A program made the translations under genes and the position numbers. Positions 26,914 to 40,395 of a DNA stretch of 64,000 bases are shown here, one piece after another. The notes beneath the pieces were generated by a model. That model saw only the letters and a list, made by a program, of their open reading frames with translations, was not told where the DNA came from and did not search any database. The stretch comes from Gnetum montanum (lineage: Eukaryota; Streptophyta; Gnetopsida; Gnetales; Gnetaceae): the NCBI GenBank assembly GCA_015680685.1, contig MNCI01009412.1:785239-849238 (forward strand), given 5' to 3'. Within the stretch, counting starts at the first letter, position 1. Every line of letters begins with the position of its first letter.

Positions 26914-27470
26914 CCCCCACCAAACATTACAGGATAAGATGCCTCAAATGTAGTCCTACTATTGGGTAATTATGTACTTTCTGAGATTTTATGTTCTGGA
27001 TGTAAACTTAAACTATATACCTTATTCATAATTTAATATAAATATGATGATTATTTTCTTATTATTTTACTGTATTTTATGTAATGCTATTGTAGTTTTA
27101 ACTTGTGATTTGATTGATGTAATTATGCCCCTTGTTAGTCCCATGCTAGTTTAAGGCCATGGCAAAAGCGCCATTGCTAATTTAAGGTCATTTCAGGCCA
27201 TCGCTAGTTTAAGGCCATTTTAGGCCATCACTAGTTTAAGGCCATTTCACGCTATAGTATAAAAGGAAGCAAGTTGTTAGTTTTAGGCCTTAGCAAGCCA
27301 TGTAGTAGCTTAGGGCCTTTCTGGTATTTTTTTTGTTTTTTTGTTTTTGAAAAAGGCTAAATGAAACTATATGAACTAAAGCAATGAAATAACTAATGTA
27401 AGATTTAAACAATAATACAATCATAACTATACAGGCAAAGGACAAAGGGCAAGTAAAACATGTAGGTGAA
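26914..27470. repeat. Element C convergent spacer with TTAAACTAG-type repeats
   Basis: At about 27,130-27,330 there are seven or so copies of a ~25-35 bp unit GGCCATCGCTAGTTTAAGGCC-like (core GCTAGTTTAAGGCC on plus). They lie between the end of the accessory gene and the end of gag-protease, which face each other here. Confidence 0.6.
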
Positions 27471-30400
27471 CTAAGGGCATGCCTTAGTTATGTAGGTGTT
27501 ATAGATCCAATGTAGGTTAGGAGGCACATAGGGCCTAGGAGGCACAAAATAGTATTCTCCTAGACCTTTGTCTATTGCACAAAAGGGCAATTCTACCCAA
27601 AGAGCTTCCTCAAAGGGGTCACTTACTTCACTTGGTTATTTAAAATTAGCTAAACAATATTGACTTTTACCTTGAATGGGTGGTGCAACTTTAGAGAACT
27701 CTACCTTTGACCATTGTCCTATATCTATATTGTTGATGGTTGGGGTGTGGNNNNNNNNNNNNNNNNNNNNNNNNNNNNNNNNNNNNNNNNNNNNNGGGAT
27801 CCCTACATTATCACCATAGATCATCACCTCTCCACCCTCATAGGGAAAGTGGATCTCTTGGTGAATTGATGAAGAAATAGCTTGTAGCTAGGCTAGCCAA
27901 GACCTCCCTTGGATTAGGTTAAATCTAGGTGTCTCTTCAACTATGATGAATTCAACATTAGTGGAGAATTTCTCACCTACCACAAATGCTATTGTGACTA
28001 TTTCTTTTATAACAACACATTGTCCATTGAAGGATTTCAAGCATGTTTTTTTTGTCAACTTGATCAAATCAACCAAGCCAAGCTTGTCAACAACAAGAAA
28101 TGGAATGACATTAGTTGCCACCTCATCATCGACATGCATCCTACAAATTTTATATTGGCCTACATGGATTGTTATAAACATGGGTGCACTGGTCACCTAA
28201 TCCTTTTTAGGATCAACCTTGACTACCTCATCATGAAATGTCAAGGGTGTTGACCTTGACTCTTGGGTTGTTGGAGGAACCATTATACCATGATTGGACT
28301 TTTCATCTGCTGGAGCATCTTCCTCAATAGGAATAGATGTCAACATGTGAACCAATACCTCGCGATGAGTAGCAGAAGTCATTATCAAGTCGTACAAGCT
28401 CAAAGTTGTGTTCTTTTGTTTAAGAGCCTATTTAACTTATGATAGTGTGTCCAAAAAATCTTTTCCACCATTTCATATTTTTGTGGCCTTCACCTCCTCC
28501 ATACATTCCAAGAGATGAATATCTCAGGGAGGAGATCATATCATTGGTTATGCAACAGGCTTCTAAGCCTCAACACTTGTCTATTGGTTGTTTGTGCTTG
28601 TCTTGGTGGTTTGAGATGATGAGACCATGGGGATGGTTGACAAAGGGGTGGACTTAGGGGTACCTAGCTCCATGCATTCCCTAATCATTTTTTCAATGAG
28701 ATGCTCATCATGTCTCTTAGGGTATGATTTTGGGTGGGTAGGATGTGATGTAGTTTCCTTCATCAGACCTCAAGTAGGTGGGGGATCTACACATCTTGGC
28801 ATCCTAACAAAAAAATGTGTTTGGGTTGCTATTGCTACAATGTGCTATGAGGCCCTAACAACAAAGGGTGTCATGGGGTGCTAAAAGTGGTGCTTTGATG
28901 ATGAAAGGGAACTATGATATAGGTGACATCAAGGCCTCAACATCACTAGAGGACACACAAACCACAAATGGTTCATGTGCTGGTTCTGCATTGTCATCAA
29001 TGCTAATAGCATTGATAATATAACCTACATCACTAGCATTGAGGGGATCCTTGTAGACCTTCATTAATTAGTTTTTTGATCATACAAGATTACTTTTATC
29101 AAGGACTAGTTTTCCTTGATCAATCATGCATTGAATGTCATCCTTTAACACCAATAAATAGTCTATGTCATGGCCATGTAACTAATGGTAGTTGTAGAAT
29201 TGGTCCAATCTAAAGTTTTTAGGAATTGGAGGCTCATTTGGCATAGTTGTAGAGAGGTTTTTGAGGACCTCATAGTACCTCTCATGGTATTTTCATGCAT
29301 CCTCAAATATTTATTTGTGTTGGATGTGCCTAGCAATAAGCAAATAATCCAAGAGCTCAACTAGCTTGATGGGAAATGGGGTATACTTTGAGTGATCCTT
29401 GTGCTCAAAGTTTGGCCTTTGGGAAGCTTGCCCCATGATCATCGATGTTATAGGCTAGTTGGTTCTCCTAGTGCCAAAACCTGATGTCTTCTTGTTATTT
29501 TTTGGGGCTTTAGGTGCCTTGGCTATTGGCATAGTGTTGTTGGGTTTGGCTTCATTGACCTTAGCTACAATGGTTTCCATTGCCTTTCCCTTCTCATCCT
29601 TTTTCATATGCACTTTTTATAGGCCACATAGGACAGGTCCTTACTAGCTTTTGCTACATCTTATATGCTCTTCATTTGAGCAAAAACTTAGTTGAGAGAA
29701 TGTGGGGCTAACTAGTACAATTTTCACTTGATAAATTCATTTACTACCCTCTTAAAGATAGCGAAAAGATGAGTTTTCACTATCAGCTCATGAATTTCAT
29801 TGAGAGAAGCATTGCAACATTGTATGAATTTTTGTACTAGCTCTAGAGCCCCTTGCTTAATGTTCATTAATTGGTCTAGTATGGCTTCGAGCTTCATGTT
29901 ATACTTGAAGCAAGTTACAAATTTTTGAGCAACTCCTCTAGAGTTGATATGGAATCTCTAAGGAGTGCATGGTACCAATCGAAAGCTTTACTGATCAAGG
30001 ACATGGCAAAGACATGGATGATTACATGCAGACATGCTTGCAATAGAAGGGATTTAGAATAAAAGGTCACAAGGTGGGTGTTGGAATCCTCCTAACCATT
30101 GTATTTTGTGAATTAGAGATGTTGAACCACATGAAGCAAAGTTAGCAGCGAGACCATAGTATTGATGGGGTCATCTTGATAGAAGTCCATCACATGAACT
30201 ATTTTTGAGTTGGCCACTTTAAGCTGGCTAACCTCCTCTGTGAGAGTTTGAATGAGTTGGAATGCATGGTCCAACTTGGGGATGACATATCAAGTTGCAT
30301 TGGATATGCTACTAGTGGTGTTATCTAAGTGGCCCACAGCCCTATTGTGGATTGTGCTACCACATGGGATGCTTGTTGAGTTTCCTGCTATGTGTATTAT

Positions 30401-31221
30401 GGCATGTGCAATAGCTGTGTCATAGGCATAGAGGTCACAACTCACCATGAATTTGTGGCTTGGGCTATTATTAGAGGTGCTACTAACATGTCTAAGATGA
30501 AGGACACTTGACTTGTCTATAGCTAAGATATGAGCATCATGTGCACATATGGTAGTGTTGTCATCACAGATGCTGGTAAAGAAGGTTGCATAGACTAGGA
30601 GGAGATAACAAATGGGAAAGTGCTACAAGGTCCTACACTTTATTATGCATGAAATACTTTGTGGCTACCTACCATAGGCATGGACTGAGGTGGTGAAAGT
30701 GTTGCTTCTTCCTCAAAGAAGGCAGATAACTATGACTAGTGTGAAAAAAAAGTGGAGGTAGGCTATTAGACAAAGGCATAAAATGGAACAACACTATTTG
30801 AATGGGACTCAAACTCCTCCTACCCATATTATAGGGGTTCATCATAGTTTGATGTCGCATCTTGCTCTTTCAACTCACTTACCCTAATGAGTTGGTTTAA
30901 CAGCCACCTAAAGATATTAGTGAGTGGGATGAATGCATTCGAGGTAGGAAGGAACTCCTTCCCATTTCAATGAATGATTTTGAAGTTTTTCTTTACTTTT
31001 GTTTCTTGGAAATCTAAGGATAGGCCTACCTAAAGCTTTGCGCAAAGGAAGTTGTATCTTCCATTGTCCAACGCCTTGTATTTAGGCAATTGGTTATGCA
31101 ATCTGAGTGACTATTGTTGTGGTCATACAAGACTGAGTGGTTGCTCAATGTCTACCACCTATTGAATGGGACAAGATACCTCCATGATCAAGGTAGAGGT
31201 TGAAGTGTTTGTAAGATTCAT
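27471..31221 (-). pseudogene. Element C gag-protease pseudogene
   Basis: The start ATG at 31,221 gives MNLTNTSTSTLIMEV, aligned with MNLFNT (E) and MNPINIT (D). Further matches are RYNFLCAKL, the gag core at about 29,700-30,300, and the protease with HVDDE (from HVDDG) and FNLIQGRSWLA at 27,888-28,196. The tail GEYYFVPPRPYVPP ends at stop 27,473-27,471 and matches E's GEYCLVPSRPYTPP. Many in-frame stops and frameshifts. A 45-base assembly gap (27,751-27,795) interrupts the C-terminal part. Confidence 0.75.
27751..27795. other. Assembly gap (45 N)
   Basis: A run of 45 unknown bases within C's gag-protease pseudogene, after the protease domain. Confidence 0.99.
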
Positions 31222-31693
31222 GTTCTTGTTTAGAAAAAAACGTAAGAAAAGAAATCATTGATAGAAAATGCTTAAATGCAAAAAACATTGAAAAAACAAC
31301 TAAGTATGCAAATTGTGAAATCAAGGCAAGAAATGACCAACTATAGAAATGCTATAAAAAATGAATAACTCTAACAGTATTCTTGTTATGCTCTAAGGGA
31401 TTGTTATGCTCTGAAGGATTGCTCTCTAGAGCACTCAGAGCTTGACACGATGGATATAGTTGGGCTTTTCATCCTATGGGATTCTAGAGAAACCAACAAC
31501 TAGGATCAATGTACACCACTTGAAACATAGACAAATCCTACACTAGCCTATGATTCAGTTATTGTCATGGTAGGTCCATAGGGGTGTTACATCTACACTA
31601 GCTTACCACTAGTAATAGAGGTGTCGAAAACATGTGAGACTACCCTTAAACATAAAAGGAATGGAAGGCCCTCCTTCTAGCACCAAAAACCTA
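31222..31693 (-). other. Element C leader and primer site
   Basis: The primer site on minus is TGGTGCTAGAAGGAGGG at 31,685-31,669, nine bases after the LTR end. The leader includes repeated CTCTAAGGGATTGTTATG-like sequence at about 31,385-31,440. No coding sequence is seen. The matching tRNA could not be assigned by eye. Confidence 0.6.
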
Positions 31694-31762
31694 TGACATC
31701 TAAAAATATTGGTGGTTGGAACATCAAGAGGTTAGTAGGCATATAGCTTAGCCCCAAATTCA
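31694..31762 (-). repeat. Element C 5' LTR stub
   Basis: Sixty-nine bases equivalent to the last part of C's 3' LTR (compare 14,416-14,485; both include GTAGGCATATAG / GATAGGCATATAG and end in TGTCA on minus). It is cut by element E at 31,763. The rest of this LTR is expected beyond 64,000. Confidence 0.75.
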
Positions 31763-33639
31763 TGCTAAAATACCATAAATTTTTGGCTTCGATACTTCCA
31801 TGGTAGATTTCTCTAAGTGTCAAAACTTGGGAAAAACATTTCTAAGTCTAGTGTCTTGTTGTGCAGTGTAGACAATGTAGCACACTAGAAGTCTTGGTTT
31901 TTTGCAAAATGTTTCTAAGTCTACCTTTTATGCTTCATAGCATAGCTAGTGTAGCACACACTTCCATGGCCAATCTACATAAATTTCAAGCTAGAAGTAG
32001 TCAAGGATCACTTGGGATGGACTACATAATTTGGAAAATTTTCTATCTCCCAGACTATCAAGCTTGCTACACTCTCTAGCTTACCCAACTTAACACATGT
32101 TGCAATTGCCAGTTCACCCAAGTACTAGGCTTCAGGTTGTCAAAAGTGCTTAGGATGGATGAAATAGTTTGGATAATTTTCTATCTTTTGGGCCTGTCAT
32201 GCTCTGCTACACTACATAGCATAGCCAACATAACACAGGTTTTAGGGCCAAATATTTCTAAGTGTTGAACATAAATCCATCAAGCTATCTAGACATGGAA
32301 GATACATTTGGTAATTTTCTAACTTTTGAGGTTGCTTGTCCTACTACACCCTAGAGTGTGGTCAATGTGCCATGAAGAAACATTGAAAATTTTGAAAAAA
32401 TTCATCAAAGTACTTGTGCTACATTACATAGCATAGACAACATGACAAGTCAAAATCTACAAAACTTTTCTAAGTGTTCACACTATGGTCTATCATGCTT
32501 TGTAGCATAGATAACATGAAACTTGGGAAATGCCTCCAAATACCTCTAGAAGCTCCCAAAACTTAATGTTGACCTTTATTTTAGCTCCAACATCCTTCTA
32601 ATGACCAATATTAGTAGTTTTCTTTGCTTTTGCAGCTCCCATTGATCCCGAAAATTGTCCCTACGCTTGACCCTACTTTAAAGAGGGGAAAGACATAGTC
32701 TCAAAGCATAGACTCCAAGCTGCATTTGTTTTGGCATTGTTTGTAGGTACATGGAAGTCTCTTAGACTCTAGCATATGTAGTCTAGGTGATGTGGTCATA
32801 GTTTGGCAATTTCTAAGTTTTCATTCCTATCCTATAGATTGTTACACTTTGAACTTAACACTCCGAGCTTGACATTTTGAGTGTAACATGTTAGTGTGCC
32901 TTGTCGATGCCCATGCTATGTGGGACCTAGGCTAGATGGCATCTAGTCCACATCTCACATTAACCCTAGCCCTATAAATACCCCAATAATCAACATTTTA
33001 CAGGTTGATCAAAAAATCATTTTAAGCATCAAGCATTAGAGCACTCTTAGCATCTTCATCGCTCTTGCACTTGAGCTTGACACTTGGTTGAGTACCATGA
33101 CACAGTCTTTCTTGCACATGCTTAATGTAATGACTGCAAACCCAACAGGTCCAACCTCCTTTGCAACTATTGACACCACATCCGCAACATCCCAGAGGTT
33201 GTGACTACACTGTTACACTACCACTGTCTCTATCTAATGTTGCATACCAGCTTCAAACATTATTCAATTAAAAGTTACATACCCCAATCTTCGGGTGGTG
33301 CATTTCTTCACCTTCGAATTATGGTTCTATGTTCTCAGAATTTGTTTCAAATTTCTTAGTATTTACTTTTGTGCTTTCTTCTACTATCAATACATATTCA
33401 CATATTCATGTTATGTTATGTTCTATTCTTGATCGTTGTCCTGACTCCTGCATGAAGCTCACTAAAAACTCTATTTACAAATGATTATTGTTACACTATG
33501 TAAGTCCTTGTATGATAGACTAGACCATTTAGGACACCTCATTTGTGTTTCTCTTAGCACGACCTTCACATGGATTTAGGGTTAGGCTACACACTCACGG
33601 ACCTATCGATGTTCCAGCCATTGACATTCTCAGATGTCA
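31763..33639 (+). repeat. Element E 5' LTR (1,877 bp)
   Basis: Starts TGCTAAAATACCATAAATTTTTGG (first 20 bases or so decayed from TGAAACACCACCAATTTTTGG) and ends ...CAGATGTCA before the primer site. It aligns along its length with C's 3' LTR and is nearly the same size. Its 5' half (about 31,850-32,560) repeats the palindromic CTACATTAC-ATAGCATAG type units between linkers such as TTTCTAAGTGT. Confidence 0.75.
32973..32980 (+). promoter_or_regulatory. TATA box in E LTR
   Basis: TATAAATA within CCCTATAAATACCCC, at the same place as CCCTATAAATAGCCC in D's LTRs. Expected core promoter of the gag transcript. Confidence 0.6.
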
Positions 33640-34116
33640 CAGTTTTTGGTACTAGAAGGAGGGCCTCTCATTCCTTTTTGTATGCCACAGGTAGTCCCAT
33701 GTGCTTTCTATACCCCCATCACTAGCAGCAAGCTAGCATAGACATAACATCCTTGTGGACCTACCATGGTAGTAGCTGGATCATAGGCTAGTGTAAGAGT
33801 TTTCTATGTTCTGGTTGGTGTAGATTGGTCCTAGTTAATGGTTTCCCTAGAACCCTGTAGGATGGAAAGCCAAAATTGGCCATTTCATTAAGCTCTAAGT
33901 GTTTTGTAGAGTGTGACACCCTATGAGCATAACAATCCCTTAGAGCATGACAAGAATAACATCAAAGATAACCATTTTCTTAGCATTTCCAGACTTAGCC
34001 ATTATCACCTATTTCCTTTATAGTTTTCATACCTAGCCATATAATCTTAAATTTTCTACACTTAAATGTTTTTTACAAGAAACTCATTCTTCTCAAATCC
34101 CTCTTATGTAATGAAA
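33640..34116 (+). other. Element E leader with primer site
   Basis: Primer site TGGTACTAGAAGGAGGG at 33,647-33,663. The rest is an untranslated leader before the gag ATG, without visible genes. Confidence 0.6.
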
Positions 34117-37100
34117 ATGAACCTATTTAATACCTTAGTTGCTACCTTGAACTTGGAGTTAGCCCACCCGATGCAACACATGGTAGATTTTGAGCAACTA
34201 CTTAGCCTGATGTGGCCACAACGACAGTCTCTTAGACTATAACACTAATGGCCCAAACATGTAGTACTTGATGATGAATGGTACAACCTTTTATATGTAA
34301 AGATTCAAGTGAGCCTACCATTGTACCACCAATAAATGAAAGAAAAGCATAGTTTTGAAATTATTCACTAAAATAGGAGGGAGATCCTTCCTACACTATC
34401 ATGGTCATACCATTCATTAAATCTTTGAAATGGATTTTGGACCAACATATCAGGATGAGTGGGCCAAAAGAGTAGGACTTGGTATCCAACTATGATGAAC
34501 CCCTACAAGATGGGTAGGAGGATTTTGAGTTTTTTTCCAATAGTGGCATCCCACTCTACATCTCAACCTCATATTCTGCCTCTGTATTTTTGCTACACTA
34601 GTCACAATCTTCTACTTCCTTTGAGCCAGTTGTGATACTTCTGTAGCCTAGAACTTTGTCAGTGGTAGATAGCCACCTGGTCTTACCTATGCAACAAAAT
34701 GCATGACCTTATACTCCTTTTCCCTTTGCCATTTCTTCACAGTCTATTTAGCCTTCGTAGCTAGCAACTATCATACCAACACTACAATATGTGCACACCC
34801 TACCCATATCACATCCACACACAAGTCACTTTTCCATCATTCTAACCATATCAATCCCACCACCAACAACAGCTTCAACCTCAATTACATGGTGGGAAAC
34901 AACATCTTTACCTACTACTCAATCATCCCAGATGCTATAGTATACATAATAACAAATGTGCCGAGTGTTACATATGATGGCACAACCTACTACAGGGTTG
35001 TCGGCTGCTTCAATGAAACCACCAATTGCATAACCAATGCAACCCTCTACAACATCCCCGAGTCTAGAGCAAGCATTCTAGCTTATCCAAACCCTCATTA
35101 AGGAGGTCAGGTGGCTTAAAGCAGCCAACTCAAAGATAGTCCATGTAATAGATTTCTATCAGGATGATCCCATTTTCCCCATCATTCCCTCACTCACACT
35201 ACCTCCTGGGGTCCAACTTCCCCAAGTCATGAAATACAATGGTGAGGGTGACCCACATGCCCACTTAGTTACTTTCCATTCTAAGTCCTTATTACTACAA
35301 GTATGGCCACACACTGTTATCTATGTCTTTTCCATGTCTTTGACTGGCAAAGCTTTAGATTAATATCACATGCTTCCTCAAGCATTCATTTCAACTCTAA
35401 AGGAGTTGCTAAACTAGCTTGTAACTTGCTTCAAGTACAACTTGAAGCTAGAAGCCATGCTGGACCAGTTCATGAATGTTAAGCAAGAAGTGCTAGAACT
35501 AGTGCAAAAATTCATACAATGTTGGAGCACCTCTATAAATGAGATTTATGAGCTAATCACTGAAACCCACCTGCTATCCATTTTTAAAGGTGCAATAAAT
35601 GATTTCATTAAACTGAAGCTATACTATTTAGCCCTATGTTTTCTTAGCCAAGATTTTGCTCAAACAAAGAGCATATAGGATGCGGTAGAGTCTAGTAAGG
35701 ACTTGGCCTACATAGCCTACAAAAATGTGCATGCAAAGAGAGACAAGGAAAACAAGAAAGCTACAACAACCATTGTGGTGGCTGTGGCTAATGAAGCCAA
35801 GCCTAATAACAACAAGTAGGTGGCTAAGGTACCTAAGGCCTTAGCCAATACCAACAAAACATTAGGTTTTGGCAATGTAGGAACCAACCAACCTGCATCA
35901 TCAATGACCATGGGGAAAGCTCCCCCAAGGCTAAACTTTGAGTGCAAGGATCGCTCAAAATACACTCCTTTTCCAATGAAGCGATCAGAACTTTTGGATC
36001 AATTGCTTAGTGCTAGGCGCATTCAACATAAGAAAATGTTAGAGGATGCTCACAAATGCCATGAGAGGTACCACAAGGTCCTCTAAGACCCCTCTATAGC
36101 TATGCCCAATGAGCCTTAGTACCCAATGATTTTAGATCAGATAGGTTTTGCAACTACTATCAGTTGCATGACCATGACACAAATTATTACCTAGTAATAA
36201 AGGATGATATCCAATGAATGATTGAGCAAGGCAAGCTAGTCCTTGATAAAATTAATCCTGTCCAAACAAAGAAGTAGTCCATAAATGTCTATAAGAATCC
36301 ATTAAATGCTAGTAGTGTAGGATATATCACTAATGCTATTAATGTTGATGATGATGAAGAGCCAATACATGAATCATTTGTGGTCTGTGTGCCTTCCGAT
36401 GATGTTGAAGCGTTAACATCAACTAGGCCACTGGCCTCCTTTGTCATCAAAGAACCACCTTGGGCACTCATAACAGCCTTCATGGTTAGGGCTCCACAAC
36501 ACATTGTGACAACAACCTAGACACCTTTTTTCATAAGGTTGCCAAAATGTGTGGACACCCCATCTCCCCAAGGTTCGGTGGTGGGGATTGCATTGCAACC
36601 TACCTATACAAAGAAATGTGATGAGAATTTGGCCAATAAGATGGCTAGGAAATGCATTGAACTATGCCCTCCTAAGCCTACCCTCCTGTTAGTAGTTCCC
36701 ATGGCCCCATCATCTAAGGTCACCAACACAAACATGCACATTCAACAAGTAACCATTGAAGCTCAAAGGCCCATTGCCCAACTAAAACCCAAGTCTCCTC
36801 TGCCTTGGGAAATCCATATCTTAGGATCCATGGAGGAGATAAAGATCACCAAATAGCTTGATGGTGGAAAAGATTTTCTAGATGCACTCGCATACGTCAA
36901 GCAGGCTCTAAAACAAAAGAACACAACTTTGAGCCTGTATGATCTAATTATGACCTCCCCCATGCATTGTGAGGCTTTGGTTTGCATGTTGGCATCCATT
37001 CCTCTTAAGGAAGACATGCCAGAAAAGGAAAAGGCTATCCATGCTATAATGCTCCCAACTACAATCATAGAACAAAGGCCAACACTTTTGAACTTTCATG

Positions 37101-37752
37101 ATGAATCAATCAAAGCTGACCTTGAGAAGGGTCAAGTAACCACTGCACCCATGTTCATAACAATTTATGTGGTTCAGTACAAAACTTGCAAGGTGCACAT
37201 CGATGATGGAGCAGCAACCAATGTTATCCCATTTCCCATTGTCGATAAGCATGGCTTGGTGGATCAAATTAAGCTAACAACAATGACCTAGTTAAAGTCC
37301 TTCAATGGAGCACACATGGTTGTCAAGGGAATAGTTACAATTAATTTCATGAAAGGGGAGAAATTCCCATACTGAACCTACTCATAGGGAGATCTTGCTT
37401 AGAAAAACTAAGGACTATCTCTTCACCAATCCAACAAGAGATCCACTTAGTTTACAAGGGTGGGGAAGTCATAATCTTTGTTGACAACATAGCCCCTTGA
37501 ACCATCAATAATGTAGATACTAAGCAAGGGTTGGAGGTAGAGATCTTTGAAGACACACCACCTGTTTACAATGAAAATCAATGTTGTTTGGCTAATGAAC
37601 AAAGCAAAATTTGTGATCTCCATGAGGAAGCTCTATGGGTAGAATTGCCTTTTTTGATGGTAGATGACATCTTGGGGGAGTATTGCCTAGTTCCTTCTAG
37701 GCCTTACACACCACCTATCCCACATCAAGTTAAGAAATATCTGTGTGATTAG
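34117..37752 (+). pseudogene. Element E gag-protease pseudogene
   Basis: Starts MNLFNTLVATLNLEL. The gag core is at about 35,150-35,680: VIDFYQDDP, KYNGEGDPHAHLVTF, then KYNLKLEAMLDQFMNVKQE and KGAINDF. The protease region from 36,930 reads MSLYDLIMTSPMH, VHIDDGAATNVIP (active-site DDGA at about 37,200), and GEVIIF. The tail GEYCLVPSRPYTPP ends at TAG 37,750-37,752. The frame changes several times and TAG/TAA stops interrupt it, but long open pieces remain, so E is less decayed than B. It would encode capsid and protease. Confidence 0.78.
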
Positions 37753-38464
37753 GGAATGTCCTTAACTTGCTTGGCCATCTAACTTGTCTTTAGCCCCTTT
37801 TGTTTGTATAGTTTCAGTGGATGTTATGTTTGCTTCTTACATTAGTTATGATTTCATTTAGCTACAAAACACACAAAAAAATATAAACAAAAAAATGAAA
37901 AGATAACAACAAAAAAAGGAAAAAAGAAAAGAAAAAAGAGAAGTGGGGCATGAAATGACCTTAAACTAGTGATGGTCCAAAATGGCCTTAAATTAGCGAT
38001 GGCCTGAAATGGCTTTAAACTATTGCATGAATTGCCAAGGCCTAAAACTAACAATTGACTTCATTTTACGCAATGGCTTGAAATGGCCTTAAACTAATGA
38101 TGGTCCAAGATGGCCTTAAACTATTAATGGCTTGCAATGGCCTTAAACTAGCAATAGCCAGCAATGGCGTTAAAATAGCGATGGCCTAAAATGGCTTTAA
38201 ACTAGTGCATGGTGGCCACAAGGGGCATAATTACATCAACAAAAATTCTAAAGTAAAAAAATAAGAAGAGAAGAGCAAGAAAAAAGAAATATGTCAACTG
38301 AGTTATACTCTAAAATGATAAAATGAGAAATAAATAAATACTATGCCTTTCATTATATCATAAATAAAATACATAGTCTAGGATTACATCCATGTCAAAA
38401 GATACAAAAGTTGCCCAACAATAGGGCTACATCTCAAATGTTTTAAATGTGTATTAATGGGAAA
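37753..38464. repeat. Element E convergent spacer with TTAAACTAG repeats
   Basis: From about 37,940 to 38,220 there are eight to nine copies of a ~30 bp unit with core AATGGCCTTAAACTAG, in the gap between the facing ends of gag-protease and the accessory gene. They are preceded by an A-rich stretch at 37,865-37,945. Confidence 0.7.
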
Positions 38465-40395
38465 CTAAGGCTCTTCCCCTCCATCTTTATTTGCTGCTCC
38501 ACTAGGTCTTGTGTCTTCACCTAGATCCTATGCAAAAAAAAAGAAAATAGAACAATAAACCAATTAATAAAGAGGATAACATGTGAAATAATTCTAAAAT
38601 AGATAGTAATAAAGTAAATTTAACCAACTTGATATGGGCCTGCATCCATGTTTTGGAGCATCCTGTTGAGGCCAGTCTCTAGGCATCGAAGGATCTTCTC
38701 CTCTAACATGTGTGTCCAATCCTCCTATCCCAAATCAATACCTACAAGGGTCTTCCCTTTCTCCATGGCTATCCATATGGTTGGTCATAGAGAAAATGTG
38801 GTAGATGTAACCTCTCTAGAATGAACAACAGTCTCCCTCTATGAGGACTCACTAACTAGTAGGTGTTTCGCAAACCTATTATAAGCCTGTGTTGCACTGA
38901 TGGTGTCAAGGAATATGTCGCAACCTCGGTGCTTGATAGAATTATCCTTGTATTTCTTATGATAGGCTACGCATTCCATCTTGTAATAGTACTTATGGTT
39001 CTTTTGAGTCTATCCCCACTCATACACTTTGGTGCTATAGTACTTCTAGTCTTGGTTCTTCTAAGCTAAGAGGTCCATCTACAAGTGCTACTTAATGACC
39101 TCACGATTAGCCTCATTCTTGCTTCCCATGGTTGACCAATACTTGGTGTAGTCAATTTTAGCTATATACTAGCTACCATATAATTTATCGTGGGCCACCA
39201 AGAAGTTGTACTATGACTGCAAATCTTCTAGTTGAGCTACTTGGTTCACCTTCTACTCTTGGAGCTATTGTACTTATTTCCAGAGCTCCTCCACATGCCT
39301 ACACTTCCACAATGATCATGTTGAGTGTAGTGTGCATTTACTTGCCTTGTCATATATATGAAAAGGCACCTATTCTACCTCAGGAGGGAACTCAAGTATA
39401 ACATCAACTTTGGACTACCCTTTGTGGGTCCCACTTAAGTCATGAACTTGTTACAGTAGAAAGAGAAAACATTAGTAAAAAAGAAACAACACAACCATAA
39501 CTATCTAAGGATCTATCTTTTTCAAATGGTCCATCATGTCATCCACTCTGGGTTGCATAAAGTCAAACTTGTCTGGAGTTTCCGTCCACAGTTGTGAATA
39601 GAAAGTGGATGTAGATTAGGGAAGCTTAGTAGAAGCATCACTCGATGAAAGATAAAGAATGTTAGCATCATCAAAATAAAACATAAAAATATAAAAATGA
39701 TGTAAAAAAGAAAGAATAAGAAGAAGAGAGAGAGAGAAGAGGAAGAGGAAGAGCATAATGAAAATGGCAGTGTAAGGCTCCTACCTAGCAAACCCTTTAG
39801 GGTGAGAGTGAGTGGATCATCCATCTACATGCCTTCAAACAAGTGATCAAACTCACTAGCCTTGAATTGTAGCCCTTACTCTTTGAGTTTCCTAAAAACT
39901 TCAATGGTGTCTTTGTCTACCATGTGTTCCTTGGGCTAAGGGACATCCTCCTCTAAGGGCTTCCCTTCTACAACACGGGCCTCCTCGTCTATGTTGCACA
40001 AACTTAAGTTAGAGCATTTAACAAATATATCTATATATATAAAGAAAATATAGTAAATAATTTATACTTACTGGCAAAGTTTTATCTTGCTTCCTTAAGT
40101 CTAAGGTGTAGCATTTTTCCCCTTTCTTCAATTTCACGCATGGGCTCCTCCGTGGGAAAAGGCTTCTTAACCTACATCTTCAATCTCATTATCTCAGCAA
40201 TGAGTCATAGCCCCCTTACTATGTTTCCTGTGTTGATGAGAGGAGCCTTTGTAGCATTGTCACACACATGGTAGGATGGCCCCATGTGGCCCTTGGTGCT
40301 TACTGAAAAGGACTCACCAATAGCCTCTAGGGGGTCTTGTGACCATGTTGTATAGAATAAATGATGAATCCATGTCTTGGATATCTGGGTGCGAT

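Larger units (their letters stand above)
14416..31762 (-). mobile_element. Element C: old, nearly complete Tat-like element
   Basis: On the minus strand the order is 5' LTR stub (31,762-31,694), primer site, gag-protease (31,221-27,471), spacer, accessory gene in reverse (22,133-26,913 on plus), pol (21,628-18,218), 3' repeats, polypurine tract, and 3' LTR (16,284-14,416). All ORFs are pseudogenes. The rest of its 5' LTR lies on the far side of element E, which inserted there. Confidence 0.8.

Noticed and set aside
34703-35101. 132-codon ORF as a separate gene in E
   Set aside because: Lies in the gag linker region of E's gag-protease pseudogene; Thr/Asn-rich out-of-frame reading after a frameshift.
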